The position numbers were made by a program, and so were the translations under genes. Below the pieces are notes generated by a model. It was given only the letters and a program-made list of their open reading frames with translations, did not search any database and had not been told where the DNA came from. From Dyadobacter diqingensis (GTDB taxonomy: Bacteria > Bacteroidota > Bacteroidia > Cytophagales > Spirosomataceae): DNA of 64,000 nt. Below are positions 26,441 through 35,181 of this stretch, piece by piece; within the stretch, counting starts at the first letter, position 1, and every line of letters starts with the position of its first letter. The stretch spans positions 691,392-755,391 of the forward strand of contig NZ_JAMXKF010000002.1 in assembly GCF_024220585.1 (NCBI RefSeq). Direction: 5' to 3'.

Positions 26441-28810
26441 ATGATAGTACCTCTAATTTTAAAAAAGTCATTTTTATCCATTTCGCTCACCATACTTCTG
26501 ATCATTCCGGCGCTGACTGCCAATGCGCAGTCGCATCAAACAGGCGTGATCAAAGGTATTGTCACTACGATTGACGGAGCACCTGCGCAAGGGATTGCTG
26601 TTAAACTTAAAAATACGTCGAAAGGTACGATCACTAACACCAACGGTGGTTTTGAATTTAAAAACCTTCCATCAGGTTCCTATACCGTAGAATTTTCCAT
26701 GATGGGTTACGAAACATCAACCGCAGATGCCCTAATTACCGAGGCCAAACCGACGGCAGATCTTTCGGTGCAACTTGATTTCTCTTCCCGGAAACTTGAT
26801 GAGGTGATCATCAGCAGCGGCGGTAACAGGTTCGCTAAAAAAGAAAGTGATGATGTATCAAAAATGCCGATCTCGAACATGGAAAACCCTCAGGTTTACA
26901 GCGTAGTAAGCAAAGAGTTGATGAAAGAGCAAGTGGTTACGGACTACAACAGTGCTTTCAAAAATGTACCCGGTGCAGGTATTGCCGAGGTAAGAAACCA
27001 GGGAAGAACCACTTCTATTTCAAGAGGTTTCGCCACGCCGCAGCTTGTTCGCAATGGCGTAGGAAGTTTTACCTATTCAACCATCGACCCTGCCAATCTT
27101 GAACGCATTGAAGTGATTAAAGGCCCGTCGGCCACCTTGTTTGGAAGCACATTGTCGTCATTCGGCGGTTTGTTTAACAGGGTTACCAAAAAACCTTTTG
27201 ATACTTTTAAGGGAGAAATTTCATTTTCAGCGGGAAGCTGGGACTTGAACCGTCTGACGGCTGACATCAATACGCCATTAAATGCTGACAAATCTGCGCT
27301 GCTGCGTATAAATACCGCGTTACACAGCGAGAGAAGTTTTCAGGACGCCGGTTTTGCAAGAAACTTTCTGATCGCACCCAGCTTTTCTTATGCCGTCAAT
27401 GACCGCCTTACCTTGCTTTTGGATGTAGAATTCAGTGGTTATAAATCCGTATCACCGATGCGCGTTACGCCTGCAACCAAAGGAAAAGCCAGAAGCATTA
27501 CCGAACTTGGATTACCCTATAAATTGTCTTTTGCCAACAATACGATCAATTATGCAGGACAGCAATACAATGTATTCGGGCAAATCAAATACAAATTATC
27601 GCCCCAATGGACTTCACAAACCATCGTATCACGAACCAGATCATCGGCTGACGGATATGTCGTAGGCCTCACGATCCTGACCGATTCCACTTTGAGACAG
27701 ACCGTCACCAACCAGGATTATCCATATTACGGAACTGATTTCCAACAGAATTTCATCGGCGATTTCCACCTTGGTCCGCTGAGAAACCGTATCGTTGCCG
27801 GTATTGATGTGTACAGTCTGCGTGCGACCCGAAATGATGCATCCGTCAATATGCCCGCCATCAATTTCAAGAAGCCGGGAAATGCCTATAACAATTTCAA
27901 CCTGACCAAGGTAGCGCCCCTGTTCTCGACGGCTACTTTTACCAATTTTACTTCAATTAACGAAAGGACGTACAGCGCTTATGCCTCGGATGTGCTTAAC
28001 ATTACCGACCGTTTACTTGCGATGGCCAGTCTTCGGATCGACCGTTATTCCAATCTTGGCACTTACTTCCCAAACACCGACTCCACAGCCGGTGCATTCA
28101 AACAAACTGCACTGTCGCCGAAATTTGGGATCGTTTATCAGATCGTGAAAGACAAGGTATCCATCTTTGGTAATTACATGAATGGTTTTAGCAACGTAAG
28201 CGGGTCTGATTTTGCCGGTAATACCTTCAAACCCAATCAGGCGAATCAGTTTGAAGGCGGTGTCAAACTGGATTACAGTTTCGTGACCGCTACATTGAGC
28301 TACTATGATATCTCCGTTACCAACGTGACGCGCGACGATCCGGACCATGTGAATTTCTCGATTCAGGATGGTACGCAGCTTAGTAAAGGTTTTGAAGCTG
28401 AAATTATTGCCAATCCTGCACCCGGCCTGAATATTGTTGCCGGTTATACGTATAACGACAGCAAGTACACCAAAAGTAACGAGAGCATTCAGGGCTATCG
28501 CCCGACCACGGCAGGGCCTCCGCGTATGGCCAACCTCTGGATCAGCTACCGACTGATCAAAGGAGCTGCCAAAGGTTTGGGTATCGGTTTCGGGGGAATT
28601 TATGGCAGTGAATCGTTCCAGAGCAATACCAAAACATTTTCGTTTACCATTCCGTCTTATACCGTGTTAGACGCTTCTGTTTTTTACGACAAGCCTAAAT
28701 TCAGAATAGGACTCAAAGCAGATAACCTGACAAGTGAAAAATACTGGTCGTATCGTCTCGCAGCCCAAAACCCGCTGAAAGTGACTGGGAATATTACCTT
28801 TAAATTTTAA
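26441..28810 (+). CDS. TonB-dependent siderophore receptor
   Basis: This 789-residue protein has a signal peptide (cleavage near ANAQ), a CarboxypepD_reg-like domain (about 35-120) and a ferric-siderophore-type plug (about 135-265). Plug landmarks are DYNSAFKNVPGAGI, SISRGF and IEVIKGPSATLFGS. The barrel ends in ITFKF with the expected terminal Phe. The plug most resembles FhuA/FpvA-like hydroxamate receptors. It imports ferric siderophores with TonB energy. A Fur-like box precedes it, and a 19-bp-stem terminator follows at once, so it is transcribed alone. Genes for a PepSY reductase-like protein and a DUF4374 lipoprotein converge on it. No siderophore biosynthesis genes are in the window, which points to uptake of siderophores made by others. 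Confidence 0.92.
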   Translation: MIVPLILKKSFLSISLTILLIIPALTANAQSHQTGVIKGIVTTIDGAPAQGIAVKLKNTSKGTITNTNGGFEFKNLPSGSYTVEFSMMGYETSTADALITEAKPTADLSVQLDFSSRKLDEVIISSGGNRFAKKESDDVSKMPISNMENPQVYSVVSKELMKEQVVTDYNSAFKNVPGAGIAEVRNQGRTTSISRGFATPQLVRNGVGSFTYSTIDPANLERIEVIKGPSATLFGSTLSSFGGLFNRVTKKPFDTFKGEISFSAGSWDLNRLTADINTPLNADKSALLRINTALHSERSFQDAGFARNFLIAPSFSYAVNDRLTLLLDVEFSGYKSVSPMRVTPATKGKARSITELGLPYKLSFANNTINYAGQQYNVFGQIKYKLSPQWTSQTIVSRTRSSADGYVVGLTILTDSTLRQTVTNQDYPYYGTDFQQNFIGDFHLGPLRNRIVAGIDVYSLRATRNDASVNMPAINFKKPGNAYNNFNLTKVAPLFSTATFTNFTSINERTYSAYASDVLNITDRLLAMASLRIDRYSNLGTYFPNTDSTAGAFKQTALSPKFGIVYQIVKDKVSIFGNYMNGFSNVSGSDFAGNTFKPNQANQFEGGVKLDYSFVTATLSYYDISVTNVTRDDPDHVNFSIQDGTQLSKGFEAEIIANPAPGLNIVAGYTYNDSKYTKSNESIQGYRPTTAGPPRMANLWISYRLIKGAAKGLGIGFGGIYGSESFQSNTKTFSFTIPSYTVLDASVFYDKPKFRIGLKADNLTSEKYWSYRLAAQNPLKVTGNITFKF

Positions 28811-28825
28811 TGATTAACGTTATTG

Positions 28826-28867
28826 TCAAAAGCCGTTTCGGATTTGGGAATCCGAAACGGCTTTTGA
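28826..28867. terminator. Very strong intrinsic terminator (19-bp perfect stem)
   Basis: Bases 28826-28844 and 28849-28867 are perfect inverted repeats of 19 bp (core AAAGCCGTTTCGGATT) around a TGGG loop, with T tracts in both directions. It separates the plus-strand siderophore receptor from the convergent minus-strand PepSY operon. Confidence 0.9.
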
Positions 28868-28910
28868 TTTTCAGGCCATATAAATTGAACCAATCTCCTT
28901 AACTGCCTTC

Positions 28911-29096
28911 CTATCTCTTCACAGCACGGCCATGTTTTACGGCAAAAAATACGATTACGAGCATCGGAATTCCTAGTGTCAGCCACGAAAGCAAATCCCA
29001 GAACTCGTCCCCCGTTAATGCTGAAATCAATCCGATCAGCGACAACACCGATAACAAAAGCGGGATCTGCCAGACTTTCCAAAAAACGTTTTGCAT
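28911..29096 (-). CDS. Small two-helix membrane protein of the PepSY operon
   Basis: This 61-residue protein has two hydrophobic segments (about 8-27 and 36-54: PLLLSVLSLIGLISALTG and LTLGIPMLVIVFFAVKHGRA), separated by an acidic turn (GDEFWD). The overlapping frame from 29082 lacks such a pattern and is rejected. It begins 37 bp after the PepSY gene on the same strand. Small proteins of this kind commonly follow PepSY genes in Bacteroidota iron loci and may form a subunit of the membrane reductase. I cannot assign a function beyond that. Confidence 0.75.
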   Translation of the reverse strand: MQNVFWKVWQIPLLLSVLSLIGLISALTGDEFWDLLSWLTLGIPMLVIVFFAVKHGRAVKR

Positions 29097-29133
29097 ATCA
29101 ATTTGATTTATTTACAAAGCGGAACCGTTGAAA

Positions 29134-30309
29134 CTAGATTTTTCCGTCCTGCGTAATGAGGGTTAATATTTCCTTCTGACTTTCATCCATCCTCGCGAGA
29201 TGTGCTTTGGTCGCTTTGTTTCTGGCAAACCACAGATAAAGTCCGCTACCCAGCACAATGATGGTGGCTATATCAAACAAGGCCCAGAGGATCTTCAACG
29301 GCAATCCCCCGTAGTCACCAAAATGCAGCGGTTCTGAAATAAACAGTGCATTCACAAACCACGGCATAGCCCTTATGTCCGTAAGCTTTCCGGTTTTTGC
29401 ATCAATCAGTGCGGGCTTGATAATCCGTTTCGTCAATGGCGTTTTACCTTTTACAAAAATGGCATAATGATGTTTGCTCGTGAACATCGTTCCGGGGTAG
29501 GTGATGATTGAAGGCTCCATATCCGGTGCTGCCTTGGCAGCAATCGCCATGGCCTCATCCAGTGAACTCAGTTTGCCTGTGAGCGGGGATGCATTTTTGT
29601 AAGGTGCCGTCATTTCTGCCAACTGCCCCATTTGCCAGAGGCCCAAAACCACCTCCGATAAGGTGTTGATTACCCCTGTAAAGCCTACCACTGTCGCCCA
29701 GGCGATGGTCACAACCCCAAGCAGATTGTGCATATCCAGCCATTTCAGGCGCGTTGAGCGCTGCGTCCGGATCATTCCGAAATCAAACCTTTTCATAATC
29801 GGGCCATAGAGCATAATCCCGGAAACAATGGCGGCAACAAACAGCAATCCCATCAGACCGAGGAATAACTTACCACCGATTCCCATAAACATATCCGTAT
29901 GCAATTGCAGCATCACATACATAAAACCCTCCTGCGTTTTGGGCTCATCCAGAATTTCCGCCGTATGATCATCCACGATAACCGTGGTGTAACTATCCGG
30001 CGGAGCCATAACCGAGTCCGACAGACTGAACGTAGTGGTATTGGGCTCGTGCTCGTCCCAGTAAACGAAACGGATTACTTTTTTAGGATACTTTTTCAGC
30101 GCCTGTTCAGCACGCAGATCAAGGGAGGTTTTGGGTGTTCCTTCCGCTACTGCTCTGGCCAGTCTGGGTTTGCCCTCAAGCGCTTCAATTTCTTCATGAA
30201 AGATGAGCGGCAAGCCCGTCACACAAAGCATAAGAAGGAAAGCCGTACAAATCAGACTGGTCCACTTGTGAATCTGAAACCATGCTTTAATTGTTTTTAC
30301 AGAGCTCAT
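29134..30309 (-). CDS. PepSY-associated TM helix domain protein
   Basis: This protein of about 391 residues has four transmembrane segments. The first follows a basic HKWTSL motif (about 16-36; CTAFLLMLCVTGLPLIF), the middle ones surround LHTDMFMGIGGKL and DMHNLLGV, and the last is near the C-terminus (ILWALFDIATIIVLGSGLYL). Paired His residues near membrane faces fit heme-binding PepSY_TM proteins thought to reduce ferric siderophores or transfer electrons. I chose the ATG at 30309 because a longer frame from 30369 would begin inside the terminator hairpin at 30334-30367. The gene lies between the DUF4374 gene upstream and the 61-residue gene downstream. Confidence 0.85.
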   Translation of the reverse strand: MSSVKTIKAWFQIHKWTSLICTAFLLMLCVTGLPLIFHEEIEALEGKPRLARAVAEGTPKTSLDLRAEQALKKYPKKVIRFVYWDEHEPNTTTFSLSDSVMAPPDSYTTVIVDDHTAEILDEPKTQEGFMYVMLQLHTDMFMGIGGKLFLGLMGLLFVAAIVSGIMLYGPIMKRFDFGMIRTQRSTRLKWLDMHNLLGVVTIAWATVVGFTGVINTLSEVVLGLWQMGQLAEMTAPYKNASPLTGKLSSLDEAMAIAAKAAPDMEPSIITYPGTMFTSKHHYAIFVKGKTPLTKRIIKPALIDAKTGKLTDIRAMPWFVNALFISEPLHFGDYGGLPLKILWALFDIATIIVLGSGLYLWFARNKATKAHLARMDESQKEILTLITQDGKI

Positions 30310-30333
30310 GGTGCGTTTGTTAAATGTAAAAAG

Positions 30334-30367
30334 GCTGTCTGCAATGCCCAGGGGTATTGCAGACAGC
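30334..30367 (-). terminator. Intrinsic terminator between the DUF4374 and PepSY genes
   Basis: GCTGTCTGCAAT (30334-30345) and ATTGCAGACAGC (30356-30367) form a perfect 12-bp stem with a 10-nt loop. On the minus strand the stem is followed by CCTTTTTAC. It lies 23 bp after the stop of the DUF4374 gene and 24 bp before the PepSY start, so it may act as a leaky intra-operon terminator. Confidence 0.8.
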
Positions 30368-30390
30368 AATGCTTGTCAATTGAATTCCCC

Positions 30391-31599
30391 TTAGTCTGCC
30401 AGTTTCACAAACCCCTGAATGGCACCGTCCAGAGCCACATTGAATACCTGCGTGGCTTTTGTACCGTCCACCACATAATATCCGTCGATTTTCTGTGCAC
30501 CGTTTTTCACCCACAGATACACCTTGCCATCAATGCTCGTGATGGCCTGGTCGTTTGCGTAGGCGTAGTCATGGATCGGCATACCCGAGATTTTCGTGAC
30601 TTGTTTGGTGGTCATATCCTGCACGTAATATTCAAATATGGTGCTGGTCAAATTTGAATAATCCGCTTTCAAAGGAGTTGAAGCCATTTCGAAATAAAGC
30701 TTGCCGTCCTTGATCAGTGCGATGGCCAGCGAGTTTCCCGCCTGCAAATCCTTAGTTGAAAACGACCAGGTGCGGTCAAAATCCGTTTCATTTTTCCTGA
30801 TACGAATGATCGTCGGATTGGCAAAACCCGTGTTGCCTAACCCTGTGCTGTACAAATACAAAGCTCCGTCGTCACCCACAGACCACATTTTATTGCCGGA
30901 AGATCCCCAGCCAACACCTTTCAAACCATCATACTTAATTGTTTTTTCATACTTATCTGTTGCCAGATCCACCACGGCAAACTCGATTGCATTGAACACA
31001 TCGTCGCCATAACCCGCAGCAGCCTTTGTTCCGTACGATATGCCGACGAAGAGCTTGCCGTCCTTTGCCGCGATAGTGTGCTTGCCAACCACCTGGTATT
31101 CTACACCCTCTTTTTTCACGACCGAAAGGTCTATCTCACCTGTACGAAGCATCGTTGTCGGGTTAAATTTCTGCAATTTCAATAATCCCCGGTTTTCGTC
31201 CAGGTAATACCCTACCGTTTCACTGACCACCAGGTATTGCGTAGCCGCAGCAATAAAACCCTCGTCTTTAACAGATCCGTCGGTGTTTCTGCTGTATTTC
31301 TGCAACCCGGCTTCACCCGCCGCATTGGATCGGTTGAAGAACCATTTTCCAAAAGAGCGAAACCCAAATGCCTCTTTTATCTGCAATGACTTCGGATTTG
31401 TGTTCGCTATCGTTCCCTTTGGAAGGCTGTCGAGTGTGGTGAAATATCCGGCACCAAACCGTTCAATCGAAGTCATCAGCACAAATTTGGATTTTTCAAC
31501 CGGTGTGGGAGTCGGTGTTTCTTCGCTGTCGGAAGAACATCCTGCCAGATATCCGACGGCAAGACAGGAAAACAGAAATTGTATAAGTACTTTTTTCAT
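30391..31599 (-). CDS. DUF4374 family lipoprotein
   Basis: This 402-residue protein has a lipoprotein signal with lipobox LAGC (Cys21), a Ser/Thr/Pro-rich spacer (SSDSEETPTPTP) and a repeating beta-strand pattern compatible with a beta-propeller. The text matches DUF4374, a Bacteroidota family found next to TonB receptors in iron or heme loci and probably acting as a surface ligand-binding partner, like SusD does for SusC. It starts 22 bp after the stop of the TonB receptor gene on the same strand, so receptor and lipoprotein are co-expressed. A terminator follows it. Confidence 0.85.
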   Translation of the reverse strand: MKKVLIQFLFSCLAVGYLAGCSSDSEETPTPTPVEKSKFVLMTSIERFGAGYFTTLDSLPKGTIANTNPKSLQIKEAFGFRSFGKWFFNRSNAAGEAGLQKYSRNTDGSVKDEGFIAAATQYLVVSETVGYYLDENRGLLKLQKFNPTTMLRTGEIDLSVVKKEGVEYQVVGKHTIAAKDGKLFVGISYGTKAAAGYGDDVFNAIEFAVVDLATDKYEKTIKYDGLKGVGWGSSGNKMWSVGDDGALYLYSTGLGNTGFANPTIIRIRKNETDFDRTWSFSTKDLQAGNSLAIALIKDGKLYFEMASTPLKADYSNLTSTIFEYYVQDMTTKQVTKISGMPIHDYAYANDQAITSIDGKVYLWVKNGAQKIDGYYVVDGTKATQVFNVALDGAIQGFVKLAD

Positions 31600-31621
31600 A
31601 AAACTGGATTAAAAATATTGA

Positions 31622-34015
31622 TTATTTAAGCACGTAATTCACTTTAAAATGCAGGCTCCGGCCAGCATTCTGGATTCGAAAATTGTCGTAGACTTTGGTG
31701 TCAAATATATTTTTTGCCTGAAACCCTATGAAAAAGCGTTCATTGAAAGGACTGTAGGTAAAACCTGCCGAATGAAGCGCCTGACTGGGAATGATGTTGG
31801 GCGCATCAAACTGTGCCTTTCCCCAAAGCCCAAGAAACCCCTCGGGTTCCAGTGATTTGGGAACGTAATCCAGGTAGTACTCGCGCACAAATGTGAAGTA
31901 ATAGTACAGATGGATTTTGCCCTGGTTGCCTATGCGGTTAACCGTACCATTTAACCCGAGATTGGCAAAGAAATACGGGGTGTTGCGCAACCTCGCCCCC
32001 TCGGTAAGACGGTTACCTGTATCAAAAAGGCGAAAATCCTGATAGGTAAAATTGCCATTGCCCCGCAGCCACCTGTTCAGCGTCACATTCAGATCCGATT
32101 CCACCCCTAAACCCTTTACTTTGCTCACATTCTGGTTTTGGGTAAAAAGGAAATCAATCGGCACTTTCAGGATCAGGTCTCTGGTGATTCTGTAAAAAGA
32201 ATTGATTTCCAGACTGTAAGAACCTCTCCTTTCGGTACGAAATCCGGCGTTTATGTTCATACTTTTCTCAGGTTTCAAGAGAAAATTGGACCTGTGAAAA
32301 TTACCGTCGCCAAACATTTCATCCTGTTCTGGCAAGCGTGTTGCGGCCTCTGCCGAAAACCGGAAAAACGTATGACCCGTCAGTGAGAATTTCAGTGCTT
32401 CCGCAATCCCCCAGTTATCGGAACGGGCATAACGGTGCTCACCAAGGGCAGTACCGTATACATCGACATTGATTGTGGAGGTATTATAGTGATAAAACTT
32501 ACCAATCAAATTGTTGGTCAGCTTTCCATTCAGTAACTCCGACTGGATACCGGCCGCGCCAACCACTTTATAATATTTGGCAGGAAGCGAGAGAATATCC
32601 TGGCCGGTTTGCGGCAGTGTAAGTCCCAGAGGATCTTCACCCTTTCGCCCAATATTGGTCGAAACGACGTTTAATTCGAGCTTGTGCCGGTCGGAAAGCC
32701 CATAGGAAAAATAGGTCCTGGAAGTGAAATACGAAAACGCAATATCGGAAAGACTACCTCGTGTGGTTATCTCCCCCTGCCTTGAAGGGCTAGGAATAAA
32801 CTTGCCATACCAATCGTACAGACCACGAACGGTATCGATCTGCTGTACATGAATGGTGCTGGTCGTCAGAAACTGATCCAGGCCAAATTTCCCGAATGTC
32901 TTCCGATAACGCAGTGTGGGTATTATGGAGTATTGTTTGCTGACCGCCGCACCAAAAGGCTGGGACATCGAGGCACCGTACTGATTTTGCCGGTTAATGT
33001 AAAACCAGGTCACCCCTACCCGCAATTCATCGGCCCACCGGGTATTGCTGATCCCACCGTATAATTCCGTGTAATAATTAGTAAAACGATTGTGAAACAA
33101 ACGCACCCTGGCTTCGCTTCTTGCCGCCGTTTCCTGGTCGGTTACCGTCACATTCACTTTGTAGTCATTATCCGAGCGGTTCAAAAAAGCATCCCCGCCG
33201 ACAAAAAAGTGTTTTGCCGTATCGCTGTACAGGGTGTTCAGCGATACCCTATGTGTATTGAAAGAAGCTGCTTCGTAGGAGACCTCCGCATAACGGTAAA
33301 GCGATTTTTTCGTGACCATATTCACGGCGCCACCGAGGGCGTCAGCGCCTAATCCGGCAGGCAATACGCCTTTGTAAACCTCCACCCGTTCCAGCATGTT
33401 CACCGGCACCAGGGATATGTTGTATCCTGCGCCGAGATAATCCATGGGAATACCGTCCTTGAAATTTTTCACCGCACGATCCTGAAATCCATTCATCATC
33501 AAACCGGCATTTGAACCAAGTCCTCCGTTTTGCCGTATTCTGATCCCGGCCGACCTGTTCATCAGCTCAACCAGCGTAGATGGCTGTTCCTGAACAGCCT
33601 TGGTATTAATCACCTCTGCCTTAATCGGCTGCAATTTAGCCTGCTGCGTTTCTGATCTGCCCACCACCTGGACTTCGGAAAGTTGTGTTTGTTCTTCATT
33701 CATGACAAAGCTGAATACCCGTTTGTTTCCGTCAACGCTCACTGTTTCCGTCAGCATTTTAAAACCGATATGCTGAATCGTCAGCGTTGTTGTACCTGCC
33801 GAAATACCCGAAAGCTCAAACCTGCCTTTACTGTCGGTTATTGCATTTTTCTCAGTTCCCTTCACCTGAACCACAGCCCCGGCAAGTACCTGTCCGTTGG
33901 CATCCAACACAGTTCCCCGTAAGATATCACCCTGAACGACTCCTTGCGCAGATGCCACGGAGGTTATCAGAATAAAAAGAAAATAAAAAAAACAGGTAGA
34001 GATTTTAAAATACAC
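31622..34015 (-). CDS. TonB-dependent receptor of the DUF4374 locus
   Basis: The receptor has a CarboxypepD_reg-like domain (GTVLDANGQVLAGAVVQVK), a plug with VELMNRSAGIRIRQNGG, VEVYKGVLPAGLGADALGG and NMVTKK, and a barrel ending in KVNYVLK. A frame is open from 34108, but the natural start is GTG at 34015. This gives a standard signal peptide (YFKISTCFFYFLFILITS, cleavage after ASAQ) and leaves the Fur-like box and -7 element outside the coding region. The product is then 797 residues. It likely imports a ferric complex together with the DUF4374 lipoprotein. It is divergent from a PchR-type AraC gene. Confidence 0.88.
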   Translation of the reverse strand: MYFKISTCFFYFLFILITSVASAQGVVQGDILRGTVLDANGQVLAGAVVQVKGTEKNAITDSKGRFELSGISAGTTTLTIQHIGFKMLTETVSVDGNKRVFSFVMNEEQTQLSEVQVVGRSETQQAKLQPIKAEVINTKAVQEQPSTLVELMNRSAGIRIRQNGGLGSNAGLMMNGFQDRAVKNFKDGIPMDYLGAGYNISLVPVNMLERVEVYKGVLPAGLGADALGGAVNMVTKKSLYRYAEVSYEAASFNTHRVSLNTLYSDTAKHFFVGGDAFLNRSDNDYKVNVTVTDQETAARSEARVRLFHNRFTNYYTELYGGISNTRWADELRVGVTWFYINRQNQYGASMSQPFGAAVSKQYSIIPTLRYRKTFGKFGLDQFLTTSTIHVQQIDTVRGLYDWYGKFIPSPSRQGEITTRGSLSDIAFSYFTSRTYFSYGLSDRHKLELNVVSTNIGRKGEDPLGLTLPQTGQDILSLPAKYYKVVGAAGIQSELLNGKLTNNLIGKFYHYNTSTINVDVYGTALGEHRYARSDNWGIAEALKFSLTGHTFFRFSAEAATRLPEQDEMFGDGNFHRSNFLLKPEKSMNINAGFRTERRGSYSLEINSFYRITRDLILKVPIDFLFTQNQNVSKVKGLGVESDLNVTLNRWLRGNGNFTYQDFRLFDTGNRLTEGARLRNTPYFFANLGLNGTVNRIGNQGKIHLYYYFTFVREYYLDYVPKSLEPEGFLGLWGKAQFDAPNIIPSQALHSAGFTYSPFNERFFIGFQAKNIFDTKVYDNFRIQNAGRSLHFKVNYVLK

Positions 34016-34031
34016 GAATTCTATCGTAGTT

Positions 34032-34069
34032 TTATTATTAGGACTAATTATAAATAAACCACAAAAGTA
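34032..34069 (-). promoter_or_regulatory. Promoter and Fur-like palindrome of the TonB receptor
   Basis: On the minus strand, TACTTTTG (34069-34062) is an exact TAnnTTTG -7 element. Just downstream lies an imperfect palindrome, TTATTATTAG-GA-CTAATTATAA on the plus strand (34032-34053), 17 bp before the GTG start. The minus-strand core TAATTAGTCCTAATAAT matches the box at 26396-26418. This promoter and operator arrangement fits iron repression. Confidence 0.55.
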
Positions 34070-34133
34070 GAAAAACGGTAAGAGCCACTGTAACGCAGGA
34101 TGCAGCAAAAATGCCGCAAGAAGCAGGAATTGT

Positions 34134-35132
34134 ATGAAGATTGTATTTAAGTCCGAAGAATTTGCTGAGTTGAATTTTGTCCGAAATTATGAGGAAGGTT
34201 TTTCCGTGGCCGAAAAATCAGGGATCAGTGAGTCCGTTTATGAAGTGGATTATATGGGCATCCGATCCAGAAACCATAAAATCTATTGTCCCGGTATCAT
34301 TTGTTCATTGGCCGAAGGTTCGCTGGAAAAAGACCTCGTTCAAATCCTGGAAAGTGATTTCCCTTACCTGCAAATGCATTTTGAACTCTCGACAACCGGA
34401 TGTCTCTACCAGCCCCAGGCAAAAGCAGAGGTGGAAACCGTTATCTACAAAGGGATGCATTCGCTGCTTTTTTATCCCTCGCTGAAAGGCAAGCTGTATT
34501 ATCTTAAAAAAGCCAATTCTTTCAGTGTTGAAATAGAATTATCCCTGGATTTCATCCGTAGAATATTTCATGGTGACCTGGAAGTGCTTGGAGAATTCGG
34601 CAGAAATATCGAGCGCAACCTGCCGTCCATCATGGGTGGTAAAAGCTACCCGATTACCCCTGCAATGAAGCAAATTATCCTGGAAATCAGGAACTGTTCT
34701 TACGCGGGTTCGTTAAAAAAAATCTTCGTCGAGGCAAAGGTGACGGAGCTGCTGGCCTTGCAAATCAGTCAGATCAATATGTTTGAAACCAGCACCACGA
34801 CGCTGCGGCAAAGTGATATTGACAGGCTTCATCATGTTAAAGACCTTTTACAAAAAGACCTGAACAGCCACTATTCCATTGAAGAATTGGCCCGTATCGC
34901 CGGCATTAACCGGACCAAATTACAGCAGGGTTTCAAAAAACTGTTTGGGACAACAATTTTCGGATGTATTTCTGACAACCGGCTGGCCGAGGCCAGAAGA
35001 CTGATTATCAACGGCCAGTATACCACCCTTGCCGAAGTTTCAGGCATAGCAGGGTACAAAAACCCACAACATTTCACAGCCGCTTTTAAAAAGAAATACG
35101 GACACCTGCCGAAGGAAACAAAGGGCGCCTGA
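34134..35132 (+). CDS. AraC family regulator, PchR-like
   Basis: This 332-residue protein has an N-terminal ligand domain with the length and style of siderophore-sensing PchR-type regulators (about 1-220) and a C-terminal AraC double helix-turn-helix (about 230-330; YSIEELARIAGINRTKLQQG, then FKKLFGTTIFGCISDNRLAE and YTTLAEVSGIAGYKNPQHF). It is divergent from the TonB receptor/DUF4374 operon, which it probably activates when the cognate siderophore is present. It converges with the next AraC gene, only 49 bp away, without a clear terminator between them. Confidence 0.88.
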   Translation: MKIVFKSEEFAELNFVRNYEEGFSVAEKSGISESVYEVDYMGIRSRNHKIYCPGIICSLAEGSLEKDLVQILESDFPYLQMHFELSTTGCLYQPQAKAEVETVIYKGMHSLLFYPSLKGKLYYLKKANSFSVEIELSLDFIRRIFHGDLEVLGEFGRNIERNLPSIMGGKSYPITPAMKQIILEIRNCSYAGSLKKIFVEAKVTELLALQISQINMFETSTTTLRQSDIDRLHHVKDLLQKDLNSHYSIEELARIAGINRTKLQQGFKKLFGTTIFGCISDNRLAEARRLIINGQYTTLAEVSGIAGYKNPQHFTAAFKKKYGHLPKETKGA

Positions 35133-35181
35133 AATACTGGTACTTTCGAAAAAAGGCTATTTATCCAGGAACGATTTTTCT

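Noticed and set aside
28807-29082. 91-residue minus-strand frame over the small membrane protein
   Set aside because: It has no hydrophobic pattern, while the frame at 28911-29096 encodes two clear membrane helices and follows the PepSY gene at operon spacing.
29899-30657. 252-residue plus-strand open frame
   Set aside because: It is antisense to the PepSY and DUF4374 genes, spans the terminator hairpin and shows no domain pattern.
31622-34108. Longer start at 34108 for the TonB receptor
   Set aside because: It would put 31 residues before a perfect signal peptide and place the -7 box and Fur-like palindrome inside the coding sequence; GTG at 34015 fits better.
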